From contig JAQMWT010000036.1 in assembly GCA_029834535.1 (NCBI GenBank), positions 1-64,000 on the forward strand: a DNA stretch of 64,000 nt, given 5' to 3'. This DNA comes from Chrysophaeum taylorii. Taxonomy: Eukaryota; Sar; Pelagophyceae; Pelagomonadales; Pelagomonadaceae. Positions 44,984-54,857 of this stretch are shown here, in pieces. The notes beneath the pieces were generated by a model. The model did no database searches and had not been told where the DNA came from. It was given only the letters and a program-made list of their open reading frames with translations. Both the position numbers and the translations under genes were made by a program. Numbering within the stretch: the stretch's first letter is position 1; each line of letters begins with the position of its first letter.

Positions 44984-46104
44984 ATGTCGTCGTGCTGCCT
45001 CTCGGAGCGACAGGCGATCGCGTGGTCGCTGGCGATGAGTTCATCGTTCGTGGGGTCGTTGTACCTCGTGCCGCTGCGGTGGCGGCGGCTCCATCGCGAC
45101 GAGCCCGCGCACGTCCGCGCGCGGTTCGTCGCCGTGGCCGCAGCGACCTCTGCGTCCCTCTGGGCCTTCGCCGTCGTGACGCGCAGCGGCGAGTGCTTCG
45201 GCGGCCTCGCGAGAGCTCTTGGGGCGAGTGACTCCTCCCAGTGCTGCGTGAAGTCTCAGCAGGTCGCCGCCGGACCGTTCGAGGTGGCAAAGGCGACGAT
45301 CGCGTCGCTCGCGCTGACCGCGTGAGATTTGTCTCGACGGTGTTCGGTGATCCGCCCGCAGCTCGCTGTACCTGGGTCAGATTGCAGCCTCGGCGACCGT
45401 CGCCCTGCGTTTCGGCATCGGGCCGCGCCGCGTCCGCTGGCCGTCGACGGTCGCCGTTCGCAATCTGCTCGTCGGACCCGTCTCCGAGGAGATCGTCTTC
45501 CGCGCGTGCATGGTGCCGCTCCTCCTCGAAGCCGGCGTGCGTTGAGAGTCCCGTGATGACACTATTGCGCGCGCAGTTCTCGCTCCCGCGCGCCGTCTTC
45601 GTCTCGCCGCTCTTCTTCGGCGTCGCGCATCTTCACCACCTCAAGCGCCACATCGTCGAGGACCGCATGTCGGTCGCCGTCGCGCTCGCGCACACGGCGC
45701 TCCAGTTTGCCTACACCACGCTCTTCGGTATATTCACCGCCTTTTTGTTCGTGCGGACGGCCCACCTCGCCGCCGCCGTCGCCTCCCACGTCTTCTGCAA
45801 CTACGCGGGCCTGCCCGACCTCGGTTTTTTGTGGCCCCCGGCCAAGCGAGATCTCCGCTGGCTCTCGGCCCGCGACCGCGCCGCGGCCGTCTTCCTACAC
45901 AGCCACAAGCCCGCCCTCCTCGCCGCCTACGGCTTTGGCATTCTCCTCTTCGCCCTCTCCCTCTTTCCGCTGACGGGGCCGACCCTCTTCGCGTCGCCCT
46001 TCTGGCCCCCGCCGCGCTCCTCGAGCGGCGACAGCAGCGCCTGTAAAAAAACTCCGTTGCGGCCTGTGGCGCCCGGTAGCCTCCTTTTCATGCCGTCGTC
46101 CTGA
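44984..46104 (+). CDS. RCE1: CAAX prenyl protease Rce1
   Basis: Three exons: 44984-45321, 45362-45536, 45577-46104; introns 40 bp each; 346 aa. Integral ER membrane endoprotease that removes the last three residues of prenylated CAAX proteins. Catalytic motifs: SEEIVFRACM (paired Glu), PLFFGVAHLHH (His), and SHVFCNYAGLP (His/Asn). Several hydrophobic helices surround them. The opening GSLYLVPLRWRR... and the RRF-like RARF segment also fit Rce1. The last 40 or so residues are Pro/Ser-rich. Confidence 0.9.
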
Positions 46105-46454
46105 TGATCGACCGGGAGCAGCAGGATCTCGCAGCGGCGGCGGCGTGTTGTTGCTATTCGTTTCGTCCGCCACCTTTTTCTGGGTTTTTTTTTGAAGGCC
46201 GACTGCTCAGAGGGGTTGTGCGTGTGGGGGCTTGAGGGTTGTGGTGCGTTGTGTGGGGACATGAACGATGTGCCTGGCAGGCGGAAGTGGGTATCCCGTT
46301 CAGCTGTTGGGGATAAAGACGACGTGGGGGCTGCCTGCGCCTGCCTGAAAGGCGGAGGCCCGGAGGGCGTTGACGCAAGCCCATATGGGGGTTAGCGTGC
46401 GTAGTTGAATCAGGTCGTTGGGGGGAAAGCCGTCCGTCAGCCCCAGCAGCGACG
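46105..46454. other. Intergenic with diverged dispersed repeat
   Basis: No gene. Around 46193-46240 a diverged relative of the GTCGAC-core repeat is visible (GAAGGCCGACTGCTCAGAGG followed by a GTGTG-rich stretch). Confidence 0.5.
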
Positions 46455-48242
46455 ATGCGTCGGTTGATGAAGATGGGGCGGCGGGTGGTCGGCGTGCGCA
46501 GGGTCGCCGCGTCGTCGATGGCGCTGTCGATCCTGGAGGCTTTCGGGCATACGTTCGGGACATTGAAGCAGGCGCTGCGCGTCGGCGGCCTCGCCGCGCT
46601 CCTCGTACCGTCGTTCCGGCGGCAGCTCGTGTCAGGGCTGGTCGCGCTGCGCGTCGCGTCGTTCGCGATGCGGCTCGCCGCCCCGCGGTCGCACCGGGAG
46701 CTCGTGGTGAACTCTCGCATCGCACCCGTGTTGGCGTCGTACGTGGTCGCGAAGCGACGGATCAAGTTCTTGCCGATATCAAAGCGCGCGGCGGCGTGGG
46801 ACAGGCAGCACGCGTGGGGCGCCGAGCGCGCACGGCGCATCGTCCAGGAGTTCGGGGGGTTCTACACCAAGCTCGGCCAGATAACGGGCACGGCCGCCCA
46901 CCTGATGCCGCCCGAGTGGGTGCGCGCTCTGGGCGAGACGATGGACCGTAACCCGCCCGCGCCGTTCGCACAGATCCGGCGCGCCGTCGAGCGCGAGCTC
47001 GGCGTCAAGCTCGAGGAGGCTTTCGAGCGGTTCGACGAGACACCGGTCGCGACGGCGAGCGTCGCACAGGTCCACCGCGCGCGCGCGAATGGCGTCGAGG
47101 TCGCCGTCAAGGTCAGCCTCGGCCGGTCGCGCCTCATCATGTCGGACGTCCGCACGATGCGCGAGTCGTCCGAGCGCATGAAGAGGCTCGGCCTCGACGC
47201 GGGCCTCGACATGCCCTCGATCCTCCGCGCCTACGAGGACATCGTGCCCGAGGAGTTCGACTTTGACCTCGAGCGCCAGAAAATCCACCGCTTCAACCAA
47301 ACGCTCGAGCGCGCGGGTTTGGGAAAATACGTCGCCGTCCCCGAGCCCGTCGAGGCCCTGTCCGCCCGGACTGTCCTGACCCTCAAGTGGATGGACGGCC
47401 CCAAGCTGTCTGACGTCTTGCGCGAGCCCTCCAGGCAGCTCCCCTCGCCTAACGCGGCAAGATTTGGGTGCTGGGAGAACGTCTTCTCGGTCCTCTTCGA
47501 GGCTTGGGGCGCCATGATCTTCATGCAGCGCGAGTTCCACTGCGATCCCCACCCCGCAAATCTCGTCATGTGTTCTGATGGCCGCGTCGGCCTCTTAGAC
47601 TTTGGCCAAACTAAGAGGTTCGACGAACGACTCGCGCGCGGCTGCGCCGAGGTCTGCGTAGCTATGTCCTCGGGTGACATCGCCAAGCTCGCGCGCGCGA
47701 TCGAGCGTCTCGCCGAATTCGACCTCGTCAACGCCTCGCCCGCGACCTGGGCCCTCATTGCATACACCTTCTTCGACACCCGCTGGACCCCCCTCGCGGA
47801 CGTCAACGTCTACGATTTGGACCGATCCGTCCTCTCGAGCGGCGGCTTTAGGAAAAATTCCGCCGACGCCTTTCCCCTTATGCGTGTCTCCGTCCTCATG
47901 CGCGGCCTCATGACCCAGGCCAACGTCGTCGACCAGTCCATGATCGACGCCTGGGAACCGTATGCCGACGCCTACCTCAGAGGCACCACCGCCGTCAAAG
48001 CCAAGTTTGATATCAAGCGGTACCTCCCCATCGTCGCCGCCAGGCGCGCGCGCAGGCGCCTCGGCGCCTGGCTCTACACCAACGTTCCCGACGTTGTATT
48101 CCGCGCCTACTTTGGCGACGACGCCTCCTTCCTGAACCGCCTCAAGGAGACCCAGCGCCTCGCCAACGATAAGCACGAAACGGCGGACCTCCTCTTGCGC
48201 CCCGACGACGACGACATTCCGCTCGGCCGCGTCTCGAATTAG
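46455..48242 (+). CDS. ABC1/ADCK (UbiB-family) atypical kinase
   Basis: 595 aa, single exon, ATG at 46455. The family signature is complete: KxGQ motif in GGFYTKLGQ, the Ala-rich loop PVATASVAQVHRA in place of the usual glycine loop, VAVKV with the lysine, EFDFDLERQ, the catalytic loop HCDPHPANL and the metal-binding DFGQ. The N-terminus has hydrophobic segments and few acids, so mitochondrial or plastid import is possible. UbiB-family members support quinone synthesis or plastoglobule lipid metabolism; which branch this is cannot be told from motifs alone. Confidence 0.9.
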   Translation: MRRLMKMGRRVVGVRRVAASSMALSILEAFGHTFGTLKQALRVGGLAALLVPSFRRQLVSGLVALRVASFAMRLAAPRSHRELVVNSRIAPVLASYVVAKRRIKFLPISKRAAAWDRQHAWGAERARRIVQEFGGFYTKLGQITGTAAHLMPPEWVRALGETMDRNPPAPFAQIRRAVERELGVKLEEAFERFDETPVATASVAQVHRARANGVEVAVKVSLGRSRLIMSDVRTMRESSERMKRLGLDAGLDMPSILRAYEDIVPEEFDFDLERQKIHRFNQTLERAGLGKYVAVPEPVEALSARTVLTLKWMDGPKLSDVLREPSRQLPSPNAARFGCWENVFSVLFEAWGAMIFMQREFHCDPHPANLVMCSDGRVGLLDFGQTKRFDERLARGCAEVCVAMSSGDIAKLARAIERLAEFDLVNASPATWALIAYTFFDTRWTPLADVNVYDLDRSVLSSGGFRKNSADAFPLMRVSVLMRGLMTQANVVDQSMIDAWEPYADAYLRGTTAVKAKFDIKRYLPIVAARRARRRLGAWLYTNVPDVVFRAYFGDDASFLNRLKETQRLANDKHETADLLLRPDDDDIPLGRVSN

Positions 48243-48765
48243 AACTACTATCAACCCCTGATCGACCTGTGGCAGTTACTGCCTTATTATGTATGTAGCG
48301 AAAAGTGTATGGTGAAGGAGGCTAGCGCCAATCCGGAGAAGCCGCCCGCCCACCCTTTTTCCGCTTTTACCGCTACATATGGTGGAGGATTCGCGACCGT
48401 ACTCATGGCCCCTGGTTCAAATTTACCCCTGACTTCAATCTCCATATTATTATCTTCCAACAACCAACCCCCACTACTTTGACGGGGCCGAAATATCCTC
48501 ATAAAGAGCCGAGGCGGCGCCATGTTCGCGCCTATGTGTAGCGAAAAGTGTGTGGCGAAGTAGGCTTATCCGGAGAAGCCGGGCCCATACTTTTCCCGCG
48601 GGCTATGAGACAGACATCTCGTGTAGCAGTCGACTTTTTTAATGACCCGACTCCCCCCTCACCGCATAGGTTGGGGCTAGTTTGACCCCCCATTTGTATA
48701 TTTCTCCCCCTCGAAACAGTCGACCATTTTGTACAAAACCCTGACGAGGAAAAACGTAGTAATAA
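48243..48765. repeat. Intergenic with two-copy direct repeat
   Basis: A phrase of about 65 bp starting TATGTAGCGAAAAGTGTATGG at 48291 recurs at about 48533 (TGTGTAGCGAAAAGTGTGTGG), both continuing to an ATCCGGAGAAGCC core. A variant of the dispersed motif (GTAGCAGTCGACTTTTTTAA) is at 48617. The repeats look like relics of the same dispersed family. Confidence 0.65.
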
Positions 48766-49919
48766 ATGCTCTTGGCTGTGGACTCGCTCGTCTTCGACGT
48801 GGGCGTCGTCGTGTGGCGCTCCCACGCCGTTCGATGCGCGGAGCGCCTCGCCTCCCACTTCGGCGTGACCGTTGTGGGGCGGCAGAAAGTGTCGCAGTCG
48901 GGGGAAATGCTATTCGTCCGAAGTGGCGGTGTGCCGAGCGACTTGGCGCGCAACGTTGCGCACGATCCGGTGACGTTGTGGGTCCCCCCCGCGACAACAC
49001 CAAGGTGTGCAATCAGGTCATGTCGTGGGTCGCGCATCCGCTCGTCCTCGACCGGCGCGCGACGACGCTCTGCGACGTCGAGGAGCTCGCTGCCCCGGGC
49101 GCCCGCGTTCGCATCGCCTCGACCTGCCCGGCCGAGGTTGCCGCAATTCTCGAGACGCTCTCCGACGCGCTGCTCCCCTGGGAGTTTGCCAAGTCGAACT
49201 ACGACACCGTGCTCTCGGCTATCCGTTGCGCGGGCGGCGTTGCCTACGGCGTCGGTCCTGCCGAAGCGCTGACCGCGCGCGGCCTCGCCGGCGGCCAGCG
49301 CTTCGCCGCCTCGCTCAGGCGTATTCGCAATCTTCCGGACCGCGTCGCCTCTCGCAGCTACTTCAAGCTCGACGAGGCCCTCTGGCGCTACGGCACCGAG
49401 CCCGGCGGTACCGCGTGCGACCTCGGAGCCGCGCCGGGCGGCTGGACGCAGCGACTCGCCGAGTCCTGTGACCGCGTTGTCGCCGTGGACCCAGCCAACC
49501 TCCACATTCCTCCCCACGACACGAGACGACATGAGTGCGCAATCGACCACGTCCAGCTCGTCTTCGAAAAGGCCCTCCCGGGCCTTCTAACGACCGGTGC
49601 CCTCGACGTCCTTGTCTGCGACATGTGCCTCTACGATGCCTCCGACGCCGTCAACGCTGTCTTTTCCCTCGCACCGGCTATCGCCAAAGGCGCCCTCCTC
49701 GTCATCGCGATTAAGATTCCGTCGCGCGGCAAAGGTGCCGAGACCCGCGACATCCTTGCGCGTCCTATCGCTGATCGTCTCACGCCCTACCTCGACGACG
49801 CCCGCCTTTTTCATCTTTTCTGCTCCACCGAGCGCGAGCGGACCCTTGTCGGTCGCTGGCGCGGCATGCTCCCGGCCGAGACAGAGTCCTCAGCCACAAC
49901 ACCATTGGGACCGACATAA
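48766..49919 (+). CDS. FtsJ-like rRNA 2'-O-methyltransferase (RlmM-type)
   Basis: Two exons, 48766-48981 and 49017-49919, with a 35 bp phase-0 intron; 372 aa. SAM-dependent Rossmann methyltransferase: RSYFKLDEALWRYG (conserved Lys of the K-D-K-E tetrad), motif I CDLGAAPGGWTQRL, DVLVCDMCLY (Asp), and LLVIAIKIPSRGKG (Lys). The SYFKL.EAL...G preceding motif I is as in RlmM of bacteria (23S rRNA C2498). The first 120 residues form a separate N-terminal domain. Target RNA unknown, probably large-subunit rRNA. Confidence 0.8.
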
Positions 49920-50078
49920 CTCCAAACACTGCCTGCTGTCTTCCAAGATGCCGCTGTGAGGCCTTTTATTAATTCTTATTAGGAGGGAGGGAGTTAGGGA
50001 GGCGTCGAAAACGCCGAACTCCGTGTGTCCACTACTACGCGCGAAAAGAAGGGCATGGGGTTAGTTATTACAAGTGAA

Positions 50079-50522
50079 GGCCAGTAAGCGCACCTAGTCC
50101 CAATCTCTAACCCCAGTAAGCACACCTGGTCTCAGGAAGCTCACCTGGTCCCAGTAAGCTCACCTAGTCCCAATCTCTAACCCCTGTAAGTTTGGCGTAA
50201 ACCCACTCGTGCTCGCATCCACTCGCCCCACTCTCCTGAGAGCTCGTCGCTCTCACCCCCACCAATCTAAGCTGCTTTGATCCGCACACACCGCTAACCT
50301 TTGAATTTACTCTAAAAGCCCCAATAAGCTCACTTGGTCTCAGTATTATTACAATGACAGTAAGTTCACCTGGTCACTAAGTTCACCTAGTCCCAATCTC
50401 TAATCCCAGTAAGTTCACCCAGTCCCAATCTCTAACCCCAGCCAGTTCACCCAGTCCCAATCTCTAACCCCAGTAAGTTCACCTGGTTCCAGTAAGTTCA
50501 CCTCGTCCCAGTAAGTTCACGT
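50079..50522. repeat. Minisatellite of CAGTAAG-TCACCTGGTCC units
   Basis: Imperfect tandem units made of CAGTAAGCTCACCTGGTCC-like phrases alternating with CCCAATCTCTAACCC. At least twelve repeats of the first phrase are seen between 50087 and 50520, with drift (GTTCACC, GCTCACC, GCACACC) and one unrelated block at 50185-50330. Not coding. Confidence 0.85.
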
Positions 50523-50524
50523 AC

Positions 50525-51160
50525 AGCGCGCGTGTGTAGACGCCGGGAGGGGGCTTATCGGTATTGCGCAGCACGTGTGGGGTAGGGTGGAGTCGTCGAC
50601 CCAGATGAGGATATCCTCGCGGTTGCAGACTCGACAGAGAGCCACGTAGAGCTGGAGGTGGCAGAAGACGGGCCTTGGGCAAGAGGACACCGACCTTGCG
50701 GGGCGTCTGCTCCTGGCTCTTGTTGATCGTTTGGCGTCGGCGGGGCTTCAGGGATACTGGTTGAAGGAGCCTCGGTGACACGACACAACATGATCGATGA
50801 CGTATCGGGTGCCGTTGCAGTGGCCGTGCGACGGGTCGAGGTTGCGAAGACTTTAAGCTCGCGATCAAAGTCAGCATGCCGTTGGTTGTCAGGGAGTTGA
50901 AAACTCGACTGTAAAGAGCGAGGCGTCGTCTTCCGACCCAACCTAGTCGGCCGAAAAAAAATCCGACGCCTCGTCTCCGCGAAAAAAAGGCCGCGGTCAT
51001 GCGCGCGTTGTCAGCATCGACGACATAGTTTCGACGGGGCGTGAGAATGGCGCGCTGAAAGAGCCGACGCGGGTCGTGGAAATAGTCCGCGAGGTCGCCG
51101 TTGACGGCTTGGAGGATCAGTGTTTGGCTAGAGCGCCTACCTGATCCTTACCCTGAATCG
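50525..51160 (-). pseudogene. PIF1-like (Helitron-type) helicase relic
   Basis: Reading on the minus strand in alternating frames, blocks typical of the C-terminal half of PIF1/Helitron helicases appear in the right order: AILTPRRNYVVDADN, then a HCNGTRYVIDHV block, QTINKSQEQTPRKVGVLLP (from the TINKSQGQTL.KVGV signature) and HLQLYVALCRV. Several frameshifts separate them, so it is dead. Other domains of a Helitron (Rep nuclease) are not seen. It lies between two tandem-repeat arrays. Confidence 0.6.
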
Positions 51161-51179
51161 GGGACAAACTACCCACACA

Positions 51180-51616
51180 CACCCCCCTCTTAGCAGTCGA
51201 CATTTAAAGACAAACTACCCCACAAAACCACCCACATCCATCATGCCCCCCACACACACTCCCCTCTTAGCAGTCGACATTTAAACACACCCTTCATGCA
51301 CCACACACACACCCACATCCTTCATGCGCCACACACACACACACCTCTTAACAGTCGACCTTGAAACTTACACCCCCCTCTTAGCAGTCGACCTTTTAAA
51401 GACAAACCCACCCACATCCTTCATGCCCCACACACAACCCCCTCTTGGCAGTCGACATTTAAAGACAAACAGACAGATCCACCCACATCCTTCATGCCCC
51501 ACACACAACCCCCTCTTAGCAGTCGACATTTAAAGACAAACAGACAGACAAGCAAAGGTCATGCACCACGCACACCCCCCCCCTCTTAGCAGTCGACCTT
51601 TTAAAGACAAACAAAC
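51180..51616. repeat. Seven-copy tandem repeat with GTCGAC core
   Basis: Seven copies of CTCTTAGCAGTCGACNTTTAAAGACA occur near 51188, 51266, 51346, 51379, 51446, 51515 and 51587, about 33-80 bp apart, each followed by an ACCCACATCCTTCATGCCCC phrase and a CACACACA tract. Single diverged copies lie near 6256, 17786, 20641, 30917, 46193 and 48617. Lies just upstream of the methyltransferase-like gene. Confidence 0.85.
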
Positions 51617-51673
51617 ATCTGCCGATTAGTAGTAAGGATTCATTGTATTTTCGGGGTGACGTGGGTTGTCGAG

Positions 51674-53638
51674 ATGCTGCGCAAGCGCTTATCCGAAAAG
51701 GAGCTCGTAGAGGGGTTGACGAAGAAGAAGCAGCAGCGCGAGCTGCGTGACGCCGAGAAGAAGGTGTTCCAGAACCGGTTGCTGCTGCTCGCTGCGCGCG
51801 AGTCGGCAAGGCGGCACACTGGCATGCTCGAGACGCTCCTGGTGGCGGCGACGGCGGAAAGCAGAGAAGCCCCGACACCCACCCCCTCGGGGGTAGGTGT
51901 CGGGGCTTCGATGAGCGTCGAGGGTGCCGGGTGGGTGCACGAGGCGGAGTGGGGGTCGACGCAACACGCGTGCGTGCCTATTAGCGAAGCAGACGCGCCG
52001 TCTTCGCGTCCGATCGGCGACTTCGCGTGTGTCGCGTGGCTCGCGAGCCCCGCGGCCTGCGACGGGCGCGCCAACTGGGTCGCGCGGAGCAAGATGCGGC
52101 GCACTTCCAAGCAGTTTCGCGGCATCGGGTTCTTGAAGGCGTGGTGCCGCGAGTACGGCGAGCCATTCATCGAAGGTATTCGCGACGAAGTCGGGTCGCG
52201 CGTCGTCGGCGAGGTCGAGCCGACGCCCAAGACCCTCGCAGGGGTCCGCGCTTGGGTGGTCGGGGCCCTCCGGCTCGACGGCCCTCCGTGCGTCCAGTGG
52301 GCGGCGGCGATGAAAGAGGTCGGAGGCGCCGCGTCGCTCCGCGAGGTGCGCGTCGCTTTAGAGAAGCTCCGTCGACTCGCCCGTGCCGGGAAACACGCGT
52401 GCGCTCTGGGCCCCCGCTCGTGCTTCGACGCCCCTCCCTGGCTCTGCGACCTCCAAGCGCCGGAGCTGTCGCCGGCGGCGACCGAGGAGGCGTGGTGGCG
52501 GGCGCGGGCGCGGGCCGCGCCAATAGTGAATCGCGACTTTTCTGATCGGCTCGTCTTCGTGGGTGAATTCACGGCAGGAACGGGTCACCCCGACGCGTCG
52601 CGCACGCGGCATCTCGCCGAGAACGCGCTGGGAATCAAGGCGGCCCTCTCGCAACTCGCGAATTTCGCGCCCTCGAGTCGGCCGCGCCTCCTCTTCACCA
52701 ACGCGCTCTTGCGACGCCCCGAACGCGCGACCTGCGACTGCGCGACGGTTTCATCCTACAAACAGTCTCTCGCCAACGTCTGCGCGCCCTCGTGCCCGCA
52801 CGGGCCCTTCGCGGCGACCAACACCGCGCACCTTCGACCGGCCTGCGACGAGCGCGCGAGAGCGCGCTGCCTCGGCGAGCGCCTCGAGGCCTACGTCGAG
52901 TGCACGCTCGACGAGGCAATCGAGACTGTCAACGCGACGATGCGACGCCGGGCTGCCGACAAGGCCGAGGCGATGCGCCTCGTCAAGGCCTGCAACCTCC
53001 TCCCCTCGTCCAAAACCAAGTACGCCGCACCAACGCCAGACCAAGTCGCCGCGCTCCTCGGGCTCCGCCTCGACGCCAAAACCGCCGAATCGCCCACGGC
53101 TTGGATGCGACGCGAGCTCCCCGAGGAAATCGAGCGCAAGGCCCTCGGTAACGTGCTCGCGCCCCCGATGATCGAGCACGCGATGGCCGACTGGCTCGAC
53201 CCGGACTCCATCGCCGCCCTCTCCAAAGGCAAACCGAGACCCTTGTGGTCCCTCTGCTGCGGGATCGGCAACGAGCTGGGCCCCCTCGCCGACGCCGGCG
53301 CAAATATCAGTCGCATTTCGGCGATCGACTTTTCGCGCGCCGCGCTCGGGACCTACGCCCGCCAGGCCCGACTCCTCTTCCCCAAAGTCCCCCTCGACCT
53401 CTACGGCGACTTCCTCGACGACCGCACCCTCGCCGCCTGGGGGAACCACGCGGCAATTTTCGCGCGTCTCGACCGGGACGGCGTCCCTATAATCGTCGTC
53501 GGCTGGCCCTGCAACGGCCACGCCGGTGCAAACCGCCACGCACATGCCGTCCATGTCTTCGACAACCCCGAGACCGCCCTCATTCTCGAGGTAGCACGCA
53601 TTCTCTCCGCCGTCAAGCACTGGCTCGACAACAACTAG
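51674..53638 (+). CDS. Unknown protein ending in a truncated DNMT3-like cytosine methyltransferase domain
   Basis: 654 aa, single exon, first ATG at 51674. N-terminal 45 residues form a basic coiled coil (KELVEGLTKKKQQRELRDAEK). The middle (about 120-500) is unrecognised, with a Cys-rich patch (CDCATVS...CAPSCPHGP). The last 140 residues resemble a C5-cytosine methyltransferase of the DNMT3 kind: motif I PLWSLCCGIGNELGPL, an acidic IDFSRAAL strand, and motif IV VVGWPCNGHAGANR, where PCN carries the catalytic Cys, followed by ETALILEVARIL. The stop comes right there, so motifs VI, VIII, IX and X are missing. A strong DNA hairpin (51866-51909) lies within the coding region. Possibly encoded by a mobile element. 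Confidence 0.6.
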   Translation: MLRKRLSEKELVEGLTKKKQQRELRDAEKKVFQNRLLLLAARESARRHTGMLETLLVAATAESREAPTPTPSGVGVGASMSVEGAGWVHEAEWGSTQHACVPISEADAPSSRPIGDFACVAWLASPAACDGRANWVARSKMRRTSKQFRGIGFLKAWCREYGEPFIEGIRDEVGSRVVGEVEPTPKTLAGVRAWVVGALRLDGPPCVQWAAAMKEVGGAASLREVRVALEKLRRLARAGKHACALGPRSCFDAPPWLCDLQAPELSPAATEEAWWRARARAAPIVNRDFSDRLVFVGEFTAGTGHPDASRTRHLAENALGIKAALSQLANFAPSSRPRLLFTNALLRRPERATCDCATVSSYKQSLANVCAPSCPHGPFAATNTAHLRPACDERARARCLGERLEAYVECTLDEAIETVNATMRRRAADKAEAMRLVKACNLLPSSKTKYAAPTPDQVAALLGLRLDAKTAESPTAWMRRELPEEIERKALGNVLAPPMIEHAMADWLDPDSIAALSKGKPRPLWSLCCGIGNELGPLADAGANISRISAIDFSRAALGTYARQARLLFPKVPLDLYGDFLDDRTLAAWGNHAAIFARLDRDGVPIIVVGWPCNGHAGANRHAHAVHVFDNPETALILEVARILSAVKHWLDNN

Positions 53639-54857
53639 CCCGAGGAGGAGGTGGAGGAGGACTTCTGTCTTTCTTTGCCCTGGGGTCTTTCTTTAGGCAG
53701 CGCGTATGGCCAACATCGACGGGGCTCGACGAGGCGGCGGCGGCGATGCATGTCGTGGGTGGCCATCGGGGGTGCCATCGGGGGTACCGTCCAGAGTGCC
53801 CTAAAGAAGGCGCAGGCCGACAGGACGCGGCGTGTTGGGCGGGTGTCAGCTGCAATGCGATCATCTCAGCCTCTCCCCTACTGGACCCACCTCCGAAAGG
53901 GGCAGTAGGACACCGCCCGCCTGCCCGCCGGGAGCTGGCGCCTGGGCTCTCGACGACTTTGAACTCGGCATCTCTGACGCTGTTCCCATCGTTTCGCAAA
54001 CGCGCCGCCGCCGACGACGACGACGACGCCAACCCGGACCGTACGCCCTCACCACCGGCGGCACTTGCCTCACAAGTCTGCTGACGCCACCACGCCTGTA
54101 CTGGCGCCGCCACCTACGTGGGGGAGGCTCCGAATCTCGTACCTCAAGTCGGCTGTCGGTACTGTCAAGGGCTACCCCGTGGCGAATATCAAGGAGCTGC
54201 GCTCGAAGTGCCCACACCAACTCAGAAGCCGGCAAGATCGCCCTCATTTGCCACCTCGAAAACAGTACGGCATGAGATCCAACTCGCCTGGGGGCCTCCG
54301 TACCCAGTTCGCCCCCCCCCAAGAGAACGCGCCGCCCACGCAACAAGAAGCAGAAACCTGGAGACATAGTCGCACTCAAAGCCAGGGCCGACCAGCGCGT
54401 CGTCAAGTAGTCCAAACACACCTCGAACGCCCCTCGGGGCCGCTTTCACCTGCTCAAACTCCCAACACCACCTCGAGCCTCTGGGAGCATTAGCACTTCA
54501 ACACGCGACCAGGATGACGGCTCGGCTGCATAGCTGAGCTCAACCGAAGTCCCGGTGTCGGCGGGTCAGTAGTGAATACCCGTGGCAGTCCGTTCGACAC
54601 TTCCCTTAAAGACCGGAAGACCGACCCCCTGGAGGCCTTGTGCGGAGTGACAAACAATTTTCGGACGCAACGAATCAGTCCACCGACCCCGCCGCTCGAC
54701 CCCAGCTTTCCAGGGCTTCGAAACAAGACCATGGGCCGTGGTTCTTGCCACTTATTAACGTCGGGTCCTCGGATTGGCCGCCGGGTTGCCGCAGCGCGTT
54801 CAGAAAAAAATCCCCAATATTTGTAAAAAAAGAAAAACGTAAGGAGGGAGACCAAAA
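53639..54857. other. Intergenic with decayed coding traces
   Basis: About 1.2 kb. After the stop at 53638 the same frame stays open without further stop to 53906 but shows no methyltransferase motifs. Patches in other frames (for example near 54180-54260 and 54340-54400) have protein-like composition but no family or continuous frame. I see no functional gene. Confidence 0.5.

Noticed and set aside
53651-53908. Continuation of the DNMT-like protein past its stop
   Set aside because: The frame stays open, but there are no methyltransferase motifs and no splice sites that would join it sensibly.
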